The translations under genes were made by a program, and so were the position numbers. A stretch of 64,000 nucleotides of DNA from Sipunculus nudus (Eukaryota; Annelida; Sipuncula; Golfingiida; Sipunculidae), in contig CM049322.1 in assembly GCA_026874595.1 (NCBI GenBank), positions 4,699,900-4,763,899 on the forward strand, read 5' to 3'. Shown piece by piece: positions 33,752 through 44,765 of the stretch (the stretch's first letter is position 1; the number at the start of each line of letters is the position of its first letter). The notes under the pieces were generated by a model. That model worked only from the letters and a program-made list of their open reading frames with translations, made no database searches and was not told where the DNA came from.

Positions 33752-36700
33752 GTAGGGCCATGTTATATCAGAAAGAGTAATTGTTTGTCAGATTGATGCC
33801 CTTACTGGAAATATAACTTAATTTTAATGAAGACCAAATAACCCATTCTAGGGCCCTTTTCTATAAAATACTATTTAATAGAAATGCATGAAACTTTCAT
33901 AGATTGATTCGCAGTAGCATATATTTTCTGCAAAATGAGAAGTGATGATTAGGCACATCCAAGTCTCTGTTTTGTTATTAAAGAACCTGCCCTTCCCCAG
34001 ACGAAAGCAGACTGTGCCTTCTACGACCAGAAAACGCAACACATAAAATCAGCCCCATGCAACAGTCTTCACATTGGACAACTTTGCGGAGTATCAGGTA
34101 AAAGTGTTTGAGTTCGATCAAACTTTTCTTTGGGTTTAATGGGTATGGAAGACCATGTTGTTAAGGAATATAAAGCTGCTCTCTGTATTGTACTTTATGA
34201 TTTTTTTTCTTCGAACGACTGAACGAATGATTATTAACATCGGATGGTGTACATGATCAGAATAAAACTACTACTCTTTATAATGGAACATGCGTGTTTA
34301 GGGTTTATTCTCATTGTACAAGTTAAAGGCAAACGATCACAGATTATTATTTATTTAATCGGAATTTTAAGTGAACGTTTCTCTTCCAGAGGGTTGTGAA
34401 AATTGCGGCATAATAGGCTTTGGGCCCATGGCTTGTATTGAATACAACAGAACGTGCTTCATTTTCAACTGTAAACAGTCCACATGGCATCAGTCTCATG
34501 TGTACTGCCGGTTATTTGGGGCACCGCTAGCAGTAATCACTGATCCTGTTTTGAAGATACACCTGAGTTCTAGAGAATGGGGCTGTCATACTTTTTGGGT
34601 CGGGTTAAGGAGGATAGACTGGCTGCCACATGGGATCTTTTCGACTGATTCAGGTTTGTCAGAACATAAACATAAAAAAAACATCCGAAATTATTCATAT
34701 TTCAATTGAACAAACGTCGTATATATAAGCACGTATGTATAAGTATAGTTTATTCTGTTCTTAACGACAAAAACAAAAGTTTATTTAATGGAAACAAAAG
34801 ATAAAACATGTGTACCAGTGATTGAATTCTTAATTATATCTAAGAAAAACGTATTCCCAAGATAGACTTTTTAGGTAAAAAAAATGCTTTTTCTTTTCAT
34901 CAAACATTTCGGCTTGAGAAGGGTTCGCGGTTAGCAACACTTCCCTGTATCTATGCATTTCTGCATGGCTTTGCTTTGTTTTTACACTCAGATCAACGCT
35001 GGCAGTCATTATGGGATAAGGGAGAACCGTCAGAACGAGGTCACTGTGCCGTACTAAACGCCACCAGCTCAGGTTGGAAGCTGAGAGCTGCTTCATGTCA
35101 GATGAGGGCGCCAGTCATCTGTGTGAAACCAGAAGGTAAAAACATGACATCTCTGTTTTTTCGACCTAATGGTTCTTAATTTCATTTGGTTGTTTTATTT
35201 GTTTAATCAGTAGAAAATCGCATTACAGATTACTTTATGAAAAACCACAATGTGTTGCCTATATATTTTTGGTTTTTCTGTAGCTCATATTGGCATTAAT
35301 TCATGAATATATTAAACATTCGTCCAATTAATTTTATAATAATAATAACAACAACACCAATAATAACTAGAATACGGGAAGTCGACAAGCGACTACGTGT
35401 ATCCGCCAAAATCAGAGAAGGACGGGTGAAGTAAGGCATTGATTGAGTGGCAAGGGGGTATAGAGTTACATGTGTTAAATAATAGAATGGATCTCTGTCA
35501 CATAAATATGATTGTAGGTGGCGCCACCTATTATTTGAACGAGAAACTATCCAAGATATATATACAAGCAAAATTTCATGTGGAAAAGTCAAACCACTGC
35601 AGAGATATGAGTGATTTTATTCCACAGCAGACAAACAGATGGACGCTGTGCAAAACTGGCTGCAGGTGGCGCCACCATTTTTGTGTATGTTATAAAGCTA
35701 TCCAAGGCTACATTTGTGTATAAAAAATATCCTGATTGGTTGAATGAGTCCGGAGACATAAGCATGGATGTCTACAGCATGAACGTGAATGTAGGTGGCG
35801 CCACCTGTCATAAAATCAAGAAAGCTATGCGGGTCAAACCTCTGCAGAGATATGAGTGATTTTAACCAAAGGCAGACAAACAGATGGACGCTGTGCAAAA
35901 ATGGCTGCAGGTGGCGCCACCATTTTTGTGTATGTTCTAAAGCTACCCCAGGGCTACATTTGTGTAAATTATTTTTCCTGCCCGGTCAAAAAATAGTATC
36001 CGCAAAACTTCGTTTTGGCGGATACAATAATAATATCAATGATAATAATGTGAATGATTAAAATTTTAATTTACAACCCGGTAGGGTACTATAACAGTGC
36101 CATGCCATCTACTCTAAAAGTCATGAAACAATATAAAGTTCGATCACGCGAGCAGCGGCTTATATTTTTTTTTTTATTAATTTTAGTACACAATAACAGA
36201 GGCAATTTCATGAGTTTTATTAGGAAGGGATTTTGCAAATTTTAGATGCAACTTTAGCGCAAGCACTGTCACAACGTGTTCCATTCCATGTCGAAAACGA
36301 ACTAGAGTAGAGTACTCGAGGAAGATCATCTGGCCTTTTTGTATTTTCTTAACGTATTGTCTTCATCTCTATCGGTGCATTTTCCTAACAGGTCTTCAGA
36401 ATGCATAAATACAACCAGAATCCTAGGTTTCATTTATGAAGTGTACTGAATTAAAAACAAGAAATGTTTTTGCGTTACATATTGAGGTTGTTTCGTCAAT
36501 TAACTTTCATAAACAGTGGATGTTTAACAATTCTCACTCTCTCCACTTTATCCTACGTATTTATGATGTTGTATCACACTGTTCATATGGTTTCCCATTG
36601 CCTATAAACGTCGTGGACTGATTTCTGATACTCGTTAATGTCAAGATAGAGAGCGAAACTGTACACTTAAGATGCAGGATCAACAGGGCTAGCTTAAACA

Positions 36701-38321
36701 TTGCCAAAGACACAAAAATATAAAAGAATATTAACAAAACAACATGCTAGTTAACCGGTGTGGTGCAAAATAATACTCAGTCTAAAATTCATGGGTATTT
36801 TTTTAGTATAATTTCAGCAACACTTAGATAAAAAATCACGATGACCAAGAGCTCAATTTAATTTGTTACTGAGACATAGCCAATTATTTTTTACATTATA
36901 TTTCTGATGGTTACAAGGACCAGATTCTGATTTTCCATTTTTCTGGCTTTATTTTAGATGCGGCCGTTCCTTCTGCGATCAATCAGACAACACCTTCCTG
37001 GATGACCTCAGCATCAGGTAATTCACAAATATTTAACTGTGTGGTCTATAACATTAAATTTAAAAAAAAATATGTATATAGCAAATTTTCCCCATTTTGA
37101 GACAGGTAACAATGATACAGCACATTATATATATACGCCAATCAAAGTGGAACAGTAAGACAATTATCAGAGCAACATATATCACTGAGAATGTGTTTCC
37201 AGGTCCTAATGAAGGTACTGCAATCCTTCCGACAGTTATCGGGACATCTGTAGGAGTCATAGTCATTCTTGCAGTGATAATCACTGTTTGCTGCCTGTAT
37301 AGAAAGGTATGTTTTATTTTTTTTCCAATATTAATATTATTTCCTTTAGATGTTCACATTTATACAAGTAACTGTAAGAGGAACTATCAAATAATTTTAC
37401 CTATCACTAGAAAACCTGCGTTATAAGATTTAAATTATATTATTTGTACGTTGACACATTTGTCGCAAAAATAATAGGCTAATAATTGTTCCCTTGAAAT
37501 AAAGAAAATTCAAACCAGGAAGAAAGGCCGCTACATCTCAGAAGAAGAAATACCTTTAGAAGGAATGGGTGAGAATCACTTAATCACTTAATCACGTACT
37601 CGGCAACCCTTAATCATAAATGAACACATAGTGCCTCTCCTTGTAATGCATACCACTAACTTAATTACTTTAACATGACTGACCGAGTAATCGGCAACCC
37701 TTAATCTCCAATAAAGACATAGTGCTTCGCCTAGTAATGCATACCACAAACTTATTTACGTTTACATGACTGACCGAGTAATCGGCAACCCTTAATCTTC
37801 AATAAAGACATAGTGCCTCTCCTAGTAATGCATACCACAAACTTATTTACTTTAACATGACTGACCGAGTAATCGGCAACCCTTAATCTTCAATAAAGAC
37901 ATAGTGCCTCTCCTAGTAATGCATGCTGCAAACCACTAGCGGGTAGCTTTTAAAAACGATGATGCACAACACGTGTTCTTCAACTGAATGCTTCCTATGG
38001 TTCATTTTCACCAAGATCATAACAAATAATTATTAAACGTATATTGCAGACCATATTATTACCATAGAAACAATTATTTTTCGCTCATATACATGTATTT
38101 TCCATCAAGATGCTCGTCAAAACGGAAACCGTATACAGAATTTGCTGGTTGACACTCTGCTCAAGTTGTATGACAAGATCGACCTGTGGAGTTGGCATGA
38201 CGCCCGCGTGACGGTTCCCATGGACGAGGTTTACGTGGACCTGGTTTGGGTGCGTACAAAACATGGACGCCATGGTCGGAAACACCAGCGATTGGCAAGC
38301 TACACAGAAATGTTACCAAAG
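33551..38321 (+). CDS. Two-CTLD transmembrane receptor gene, exons 2-9 (3' end and exon 1 unresolved)
   Basis: Eight exons (33551-33751, 33984-34097, 34390-34653, 34992-35135, 36958-37017, 37203-37306, 37505-37568, 38110-38321) join in frame with AG/GT borders; their phases run 1-1-1-1-1-1-0-1-0. With the first exon at 17795-17858 the product is 409 residues so far. It has a signal peptide, C-type-lectin-like domain 1 (about 23-126), domain 2 (about 127-262), a Ser/Thr/Pro linker (263-283), a transmembrane helix (about 289-312), a basic stop-transfer stretch and a ~90-residue cytoplasmic tail. Canonical Ca/sugar motifs (EPN or QPD, and WND) are not intact, so calcium-dependent sugar binding is doubtful. 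The tail's last exon resembles the pre-NACHT linker of invertebrate NLR-like proteins (recognition by eye). The final donor means more exons are expected, but none was found in this window. Likely role by family: cell-surface recognition, perhaps immune. Confidence 0.8.
33984..34097 (+). CDS. Exon 3: second half of CTLD-1
   Basis: 114 nt, phase 1 in and out. Two acceptors are possible. TTATTAAAG before 33984 keeps the lectin frame (EPALPQTKADCAFYD, then a Cys-x7-Cys spacing ending GQLCGVS). The pyrimidine-richer CCTTCCCCAG before 34001 would shift the frame and destroy the Cys pattern. Donor TCAG|GTAAAA. The EPA tripeptide replaces EPN/QPD, and no WND is present. Confidence 0.8.
34390..34653 (+). 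CDS. Exon 4: first part of CTLD-2
   Basis: 264 nt, phase 1 in and out, acceptor CTCTTCCAG, donor TTCAG|GTTTGT. It encodes an N-terminal CxxC, a Cys-rich loop, STWHQSHVYCRLFGAPLAVI (the classic W-x-A-x-x-x-C helix followed by an LAVI strand) and the FWVGLRR strand. One NRT sequon lies in the first loop. It follows the CTLD pattern more fully than domain 1. Confidence 0.87.
34992..35135 (+). CDS. Exon 5: second part of CTLD-2
   Basis: 144 nt, phase 1 in and out, acceptor TTTACACTCAG, donor GAAG|GTAAAA. It encodes WDKGEPSERGHCAVL, an NAT sequon, GWKLRAASC and a closing PVICVK, which is the CTLD C-terminal half with both conserved Cys. EPS replaces EPN, and WKLRAASC lacks the Asn-Asp of WND. Confidence 0.87.
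35399..36025. mobile_element. Intronic element R2 with four GGTGGCGCCACC palindromes
   Basis: The outer inverted repeat GTATCCGCCAAAA (35399-35411) / TTTTGGCGGATAC (36013-36025) sits between AATAATAAC-type tracts in intron 5 of the lectin gene. Internally an ordered pair of ~245 bp units (CAGAGATATGAGTGATTTTA … GCTACATTTGTGTA) repeats. The right end forms its own hairpin. Confidence 0.65.
36958..37017 (+). CDS. Exon 6: extracellular linker
   Basis: 60 nt, phase 1 in and out, acceptor TATTTTAG, donor ATCAG|GTAATT. Nineteen residues rich in Ala, Ser, Thr and Pro, with one NQT sequon. It forms a juxtamembrane stalk between the lectin domains and the membrane helix. Confidence 0.7.
37203..37306 (+). 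CDS. Exon 7: transmembrane helix
   Basis: 104 nt, phase 1 in and 0 out, acceptor TTTCCAG, donor AAAG|GTATGT. It encodes about 24 hydrophobic residues rich in Val and Ile, then CCLYRK and the basic start of the next exon. This is a type I single-pass signature with a positively charged cytoplasmic face and a possible palmitoylated CC. Confidence 0.85.
37505..37568 (+). CDS. Exon 8: basic/acidic juxtamembrane tail
   Basis: 64 nt, phase 0 in and 1 out, acceptor GAAATAAAG, donor ATGG|GTGAGA. It encodes KIQTRKKGRYISEEEIPLEG: a stop-transfer basic patch, then an acidic segment. The single Tyr is not in a standard ITAM/ITIM spacing. Confidence 0.7.
38110..38321 (+). CDS. Exon 9: cytoplasmic exon resembling a pre-NACHT linker
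   Basis: 212 nt, phase 1 in and 0 out, acceptor TTCCATCAAG, donor CAAAG|GTAAGA. The key segment reads VPMDEVYVDLVWVR, then a Gly/Arg/Lys/His-rich stretch and a closing SYTEMLPK. Proteins with NACHT ATPase domains in invertebrates commonly carry a PLD-hydrophobic-Tyr-x-x-Leu segment and an 'SY-x-E-hydrophobic' segment just before the P-loop exon. That comparison is from memory. The phase-0 donor shows the reading frame should go on. A diagnostic GxxGxGK(S/T) exon was not found up to 64 kb. Confidence 0.7.
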
Positions 38322-38885
38322 GTAAGAATACTGGAATGATAACTCTGGCCGGAATAATGAATGAAGGTACACAGGCAAGAAACCATGTTTTTAAATTGAC
38401 CACGTGGTTTCTCGCAGCCATATCTTGGTATACAACTACATCATAACACTATTTTCATCATAACTTTGGCCACATCTTAACTATAGTAACATCACTGCTG
38501 TAGTTAAGATGGCTACAGCAACGTAATAACACGAACTTCATCACTACTACATGCATTTTATATAGACCACCTCTTCACTGCAGCAACGTCATGAAACTAA
38601 CATCGTCACAACTACATGTATTTTTTCCCAGCAAAAAATGGTTTCTATCACAATACATATTCAGCACCGTCTTCTCCTTTGCTCCAAATATTCTCTTTTA
38701 TCAATAATATTACTTTACATTTAGACTCGCATCCGTTTTCTCACTATCTCACATTTACATCCTTCTTAGGTTCTTCTTATAAGATAACTAACATCAGCAT
38801 CATTTTCTCCTGGCACGGCCATCGGTAAGTTTGCTTACATACAACCACTGGCAATATAACTTCTTCTGTGTCAACAAAGTTTCAC

Positions 38886-38888
<3 letters not shown>

Positions 38889-38941
<53 letters not shown>
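38889..38941. repeat. TA microsatellite in segmental copy 1
   Basis: Counterpart of 53561-53622; shorter here. The flanking stretch 38942-39740 is unique within each copy and shows no coding signal. Confidence 0.95.
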
Positions 38942-39740
38942 TGTTTTCATTACATTCTGCTTCACACAAAGTAAAATGACAAAGGGTAAACACGTTTATT
39001 CCACAAGTAAGGTCCACAGCTTCCGATATAACTACAAAACACCATGCAGCAATCTGCCACAACGACTTGGTGTATATTTCCCAAAATATATTAAAGTCCA
39101 CGTTGTTTTGAAAACATTTCACAAAAACGTAATCTTTTATATCTCCGAATAAATTACTCCTTACCATTAGTTTCACGCTATACAAAGGTAGTTTGTCTGT
39201 ACCACGGCTGGCCACATAAGCAACTTGTTCTCAGAGTATCATATCAAAACATTCATTTTCTGATACTAAAACATTTGTAAACCAGCATTGTCGTCTTCAA
39301 ATCAATGTTTAATTTCTCAAAAACAAATTGCCATTTTTTCACTGTTCAAGGTCAGGGCACACTTTAATTATGTCCCAACCCCTCAACAAAATGGAGTATG
39401 AAACTAAATTTGTCTTTATTTTACAGATGATCAGTGTTTTCAATACTTTCTGTGATGAATGAAACCATGCCTTCAGCTTGCTTAGCTTCCTTCTACTTTC
39501 TTGATGTGTTTCTTTTTATTTCTTTTCTTCAGTCATTTCCTGTATTCTGTACAGATCACAGCCCCTGAATTAACCAGTTATCTGCCCTGGAAATAAAAAA
39601 AAATATCCCATAATATGGCATATAATACTTGATGTACAATAATATTCAATAAATTTAAAATGTCCCATACTCCACTGTGTAACGACAGAATATGATTCCA
39701 CATCGTATTATTTACTGTTAATATTGTTTTCCTTCATCAA

Positions 39741-40747
39741 ACCAAGTCAACAAATTCACCACTGTAGCTTCATCACCACAGGTCAACTACATCATCACTG
39801 TAACTTAATCACACCAAGTCAACTACGTCATCACTGTTACTTCATCACACCAAGTCAACAAAATCATCACTGTAACTTAATCACACCAAGTCAACAAAGT
39901 CATCACTGCAACTTCATCACACCAAGCCACCAATGTCACCACTGTAACTTCATCACACCAAGTGCCCAACATCACTACTGTTACTTTATCACACCAAATC
40001 CCAAACATCACCACTGTTACTTCAAAAGATCAAATCCATAACATCACCACTGTTACTTCATCACACCAAATCCCCAACATCACCACTGTTACTGCAAAAG
40101 ATCAACTCCATAACATCACCACTGTTACTTTATCACACCAAGTCACCAATGTCATCACTGTAACTTTATCACATCAAGTGCCCAACATCACCACTGTTAC
40201 TTCATCACACCAAATCCCCAACATCACCACTGTTACTGCAAAAGATCAACTCCATAACATCACCACTGTTACTTCATGACACCAAGGCAACAACGTCATT
40301 ACTGAAACTTCATCACATCAAGTCACAAATGTCACCACTGTTACTTTATCACAACAAGTCACTAACATCATCACTGTAACTTCATCACATCAAGTCACCA
40401 ACATCATCACTGTAACTTCATCACTACAAGTCACTAACACCATCACTGTAACTTCATCACATCAAGTCACCAACAACACCACTGTTTCTTCATCACACCA
40501 AGTCACCAACATCATCACTGTTACTTCATCACACCAAATCCCCAACATCATCACTGTAACTGCAAAACATCAACTCCATAATATCACCACTGTTACTTCA
40601 TCACACCATGTACCAACCATCTACGCTATTACTTCATCACACCAAGTGCCCAACATCACCACTGTTACTGCAAAAGATTCACTCCATAACATCACCACTG
40701 TTACTTCATCACACCAAGTCTCAACAATCATCACTGTTAATCCATGA
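39741..40747 (+). repeat. 36-bp minisatellite array, copy 1
   Basis: About 28 units of 36 bp with the core CATCACTGTAACTTCATCAC, and variants such as ACTGCAAAAGATCAACTCCA. The unit is a multiple of three, so one frame stays open and would read a 12-residue Thr/Ser/His repeat. In this copy that frame carries a TGA at about 40277. Confidence 0.9.
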
Positions 40748-40762
40748 CACCTGTCACTGCCT

Positions 40763-40830
<68 letters not shown>

Positions 40831-42715
40831 CCCTGTCACTGCCTCACACCTACATAATCCCTGTCACTGCATCACACAAACGAAATCCGTGTCACTGTAT
40901 CACACCAATATACCTCCTGTTACTGCATCACACCTACATAATCCTGGTCACTGCATCATACCTACATAATCATTGTCATTGCATCATACCTACATCATCA
41001 CAATCACTTCATCACACTATCATCTTCATTGTCACTGCATTACATATACATGACCACTGTCACTCTATCACACCAACATCATCACTGTCACTGTATCACA
41101 CCAACACCATCAATGTCACTGCCTCACACCTACATAATCCCTGCCACAGCATCAAAGATACATAATCCCTGTCACTTCATCACACCTACATAATCCTTGT
41201 CACTGCATCACACCTACATAAACCTTGTCACTGCATCACACCTACAAAATCCCTGTCACTGCATCACACCTACATAAACCTTGTCACTGCATCACACCAA
41301 CGTCATCCCTGTCATTGGCTCACACCTACATAATCCCTACCACAGCATCAAAGATACATAATCCCTGTCACTGCATCACACCTACATAATCCCTGTCACT
41401 GCATCACACCTACGTCATCCCTGTCACTGCCTCACACCTACATAATCCCTGCCACAGCATCAAAGATACATAATCCCTGTCACTGCATCTCACCTACATA
41501 ATCCTTGTCACTGCATCACACCTACATTAACCTTGTCATTGCATCACACCAACATAATTCTTGTCACTGCATCACAAGCTGCCATCCACTTTCGATGATA
41601 CATTTAATTGTAACCTTAAACTCACATCAGCATCATATTCTCCTTGCATGGTAATCTGCAAGCTCGCTTACAAGCACTGTCACCAAAGTCTCATAATACC
41701 TGTCAATGGATCACACCTCCATAATCCCTGTCACTGGATCACATCTACATAATCCCTGTCACTGGATCATACCAACACCATAACTGTCACTGCATCACAC
41801 CAACATGATCACTGTCACTGTATCACACCAACACCATCACTGTCACTGCATCACACCAACGTGATCACTGTCAGGGCATCACACTAACATGATCACTGTC
41901 ACTGCATCACACTGACTGTCACTGCATCACACCAACATGATCGCTGTCACTGTACCACACCAAATCCTCACTCTCACTGCATCACACTAACATGATCACT
42001 GTATCTGCATCACACTAACACCATGACTGTCACTGCATCACACCAAAGTGATCACTGTCACTGTATCACACCAATACCATAACTATCACTGCATCACACC
42101 AACGTGATCACTGTCACTGTATCACACCAATACCATGACTATCACTGTATCACACCAACAAAATCCTTGTCACTGCATAACACCAACAAAATCCTTGTCA
42201 CTGCATCACACCTACAAAATCCTTGTCACGGCATCACACCTACATAATCCCTGTCACTGCATAACACCTACATAATCCCTGTCACTGCATCACACCTACC
42301 TAATCCTTGTCACTGCATCACACCTTAATCATCCCTGTCACTGCATTAAACCTACATAATCCCTGTCACTGCATCACACCGACACCTTGACTGTCACTGC
42401 ATCACACCAACATCATCACTGTTACTACATCACACCGTCATCTTCGTTGTCACTGCATTACATACACATGACATCTGTCACTGTATAATACCAACATCAT
42501 CACTGTCACTGCATCACACTAACATCATCACTGTCACTGCATCACACTAACATCATCACTGTAACCTCAATACACTGACATCTTCACTCTCACTGCATCA
42601 CACTAACATCATCAATGTCACTGTATTACACAAACATCAGAACTGTCACTGCATCACACTGACATCTTCACTGTCACTGCAATACAATGATATGATCACT
42701 GTTACTCTGACCTCT
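40748..42715 (+). repeat. 28-bp minisatellite array, copy 1
   Basis: Units of 28 bp, consensus CACCTACATAATCCCTGTCA plus CTGCATCA, with AACATCATCACTGTCACTGC variants. Contiguous units without unique spacers. It is interrupted at 41576-41690 by a block resembling 38785-38850. Confidence 0.9.
40767..40828. repeat. TA microsatellite between the two minisatellites
   Basis: About 31 TA units here, only about 9 at the homologous place in copy 2 (55597-55615). Confidence 0.95.
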
Positions 42716-42867
42716 AGTAAATTAAATTTGTTCAATTACAAATGAATTCCTACCAAGAACTTTAATGATACTTCAATTCAAATTCACCTCCATGTTTCTT
42801 AGAAAAATATAAGTTCCAATGTTGTTCAAATAATTTTGATTCAGTTCAAATTCAATTCACATTGAAA

Positions 42868-44765
42868 CAAGTGACCCATGGGTCATGATGCTCAGCTGAC
42901 TTAGAAGAGATTCGGAAAAGGAAATTTTATCATCTGAATGGTAGTATATACCTATTCACCTGAAGCATTAAACAGATTAACCAACAGGCCAAGATTGTGT
43001 CTGTATTTATATATCTCAAAAATAGAGAAAAAATGTGTAAACTTTAAACAAAAATACAGGTGGCTCCACCAATCTGCAGAAACTAATAAAAACACATAGT
43101 CAATATCCATGCAAAGAATCATGATGATCTCTGCATTTGTTGTTTAGATACTTCAGCTTTTGTATCAAATTTTCCATTATTCTGAGGGATACTTCTGAGT
43201 CCTATAGCTTGAAGGATACTGGTAACAGAGTCCTAATTTCAGGTTTCCACAGACACTTTTCATTGGTCTCCTTGCATGACAAGAATGAAGATTCTAGGTC
43301 TAGTTGTTACAATTTGTGCCACGTTAACAGATGACAGCATCCTTAAAGGTATCAAAAACAGAGACAAAAATTCGAAAAATTGAATAAAATACAGGTGGAC
43401 CTCCAGTCTGCAGAAACTGATGAAACACTCCATAATCTATATCCACGCAAAGAATCATGTTGATCTCTACATTAGTTGTTCAGATATTTCATCTTTTGTA
43501 TCAAATTTTCCATTATTCTTAAGGGATACTTCGGAGTCTTATAGCTTGAAGGATATGGGGAACAGAGACCTAATTTCAGGTTTCCATAGACACTTTTCAT
43601 GGGCCTCCTTGCATTACAAGAGTGAAGAATCTACGTCCAGTTGTTACGATTTGTACCCTGTTGACAGATAACAACTTCTTTAAAGGTCTAAAAAAATAGA
43701 GGAAAGAATTCTTAAAAAATTTGAAAATATACAGGTGGCTCCACCAGTCTGCAGGAACTGATGGAACACCTCTTGATCAATATGTATGCCAAAAATAATG
43801 GACATCATTGTTGTAGTTATTGAGATACTGCAGTTTTTTTCAAATTTTTCATTATTCTGGGGGGTATTCTGGAGCCATACAGCTTAAAGAATATGGGTAA
43901 CAGAGACCTAATTTCAGGTTTCCATGGAGACTTTTCATGGGTCTCCCTGTGTGTCAAGAATGAAGATTCTAGGTCCAGTCATTATGATTTGTACCCTGTT
44001 GACAGATAACTGCATCCTTAAAGTTCTCAAAAATAGAGAAAAAAAAATTGTAAACATTTGAAAAAATACAGGTGGCTCCACCAGTCTGCAGGAACTGATG
44101 GAACACCTCTTGATCAATATGTATGCCACAAATCATGACCATCAGTGTTGTAGTTATTGATATGTTGCAGTTTTTTTTTTTATTAAATTTTCCATTATTC
44201 TGGGGGGGGGGAGGGTAATTGGGAGCCCCACAGCTCAAAGGATATGGGTAACAGAGACCTAATTTCTGGTTTCAATGGAGACTTTTCATAGGTCTCTCAC
44301 TGTGTCAAGAATGAAGATTCTCAGTCCACTCTATACGATTTGTGCCCTGTTAACAGATGTTTATATTTTTAAAGGTCTCAAAAATGGAGAAAATAATTTG
44401 TAAAAAAATTGAAAAATATAGGTCGCGCCACCAGTCTGCAGAATCTGATGAAACATCTTATGATCAATAAGTATGCCAAAACTCATGACCATCAGTGATG
44501 TAGTTAATGAGATATTGAAGTTTTTGTATGAATTTTTTTACTATTCTGGGGGGGGGGGGGTAATTTGAGGTCCATAGCTTGAAGGATATGGGTAACAGAG
44601 ACCTAATTTCTGGTTTCCATAGAGACTTTTCATAGGTCTCTCAGTGTGTGAAGAATGAAGATTCCAAGTCCAGTCTTTAAGAGTTGTGCCCTGTTAACAG
44701 ATGTTCACATTTTTAAAGGTCTCAAAAATAGAGAAAAAAATCGTAAAAAATCGAAAAATACAGGC
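42868..44765 (+). mobile_element. R1 element with five to six internal units, 3' end lost
   Basis: The 5' signature GTGACCCATGGGTCATGATG is followed by repeated ~335-350 bp units with GGTGGCTCCACC-like marks near 43057, 43392, 43732, 44070 and 44423. The 3' end is cut at the foldback element that starts at about 44766. Confidence 0.8.

Larger units (their letters stand above)
38356..43985 (+). repeat. Segmental duplication, copy 1
   Basis: Near-identical to 53226-59157 in direct orientation over its whole length. It includes the microsatellite, both minisatellite arrays and the start of an R1 mobile element. The left edge lies 35 bp after the donor of lectin exon 9. Copy 1 has about 200 bp (38584-38785) that copy 2 lacks. 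Confidence 0.9.

Noticed and set aside
34001-34097. Alternative acceptor CCTTCCCCAG for lectin exon 3
   Set aside because: Better pyrimidine tract, but it shifts the frame and removes the CTLD cysteines; the acceptor before 33984 keeps them.
34830-35096. Minus-strand 88-codon frame over lectin exon 5
   Set aside because: Shadow of the plus-strand exon, which has the conserved Cys/Trp pattern and matched splice phases.
39724-40279. Two overlapping 105-codon frames in the 36-bp array
   Set aside because: Period-three repeat unit keeps frames open; a stop interrupts the frame that is open in the sister array.
40748-42715. CRISPR-like regular 28-bp repeats
   Set aside because: Units are contiguous with no unique spacers of even length, and the genome is eukaryotic.
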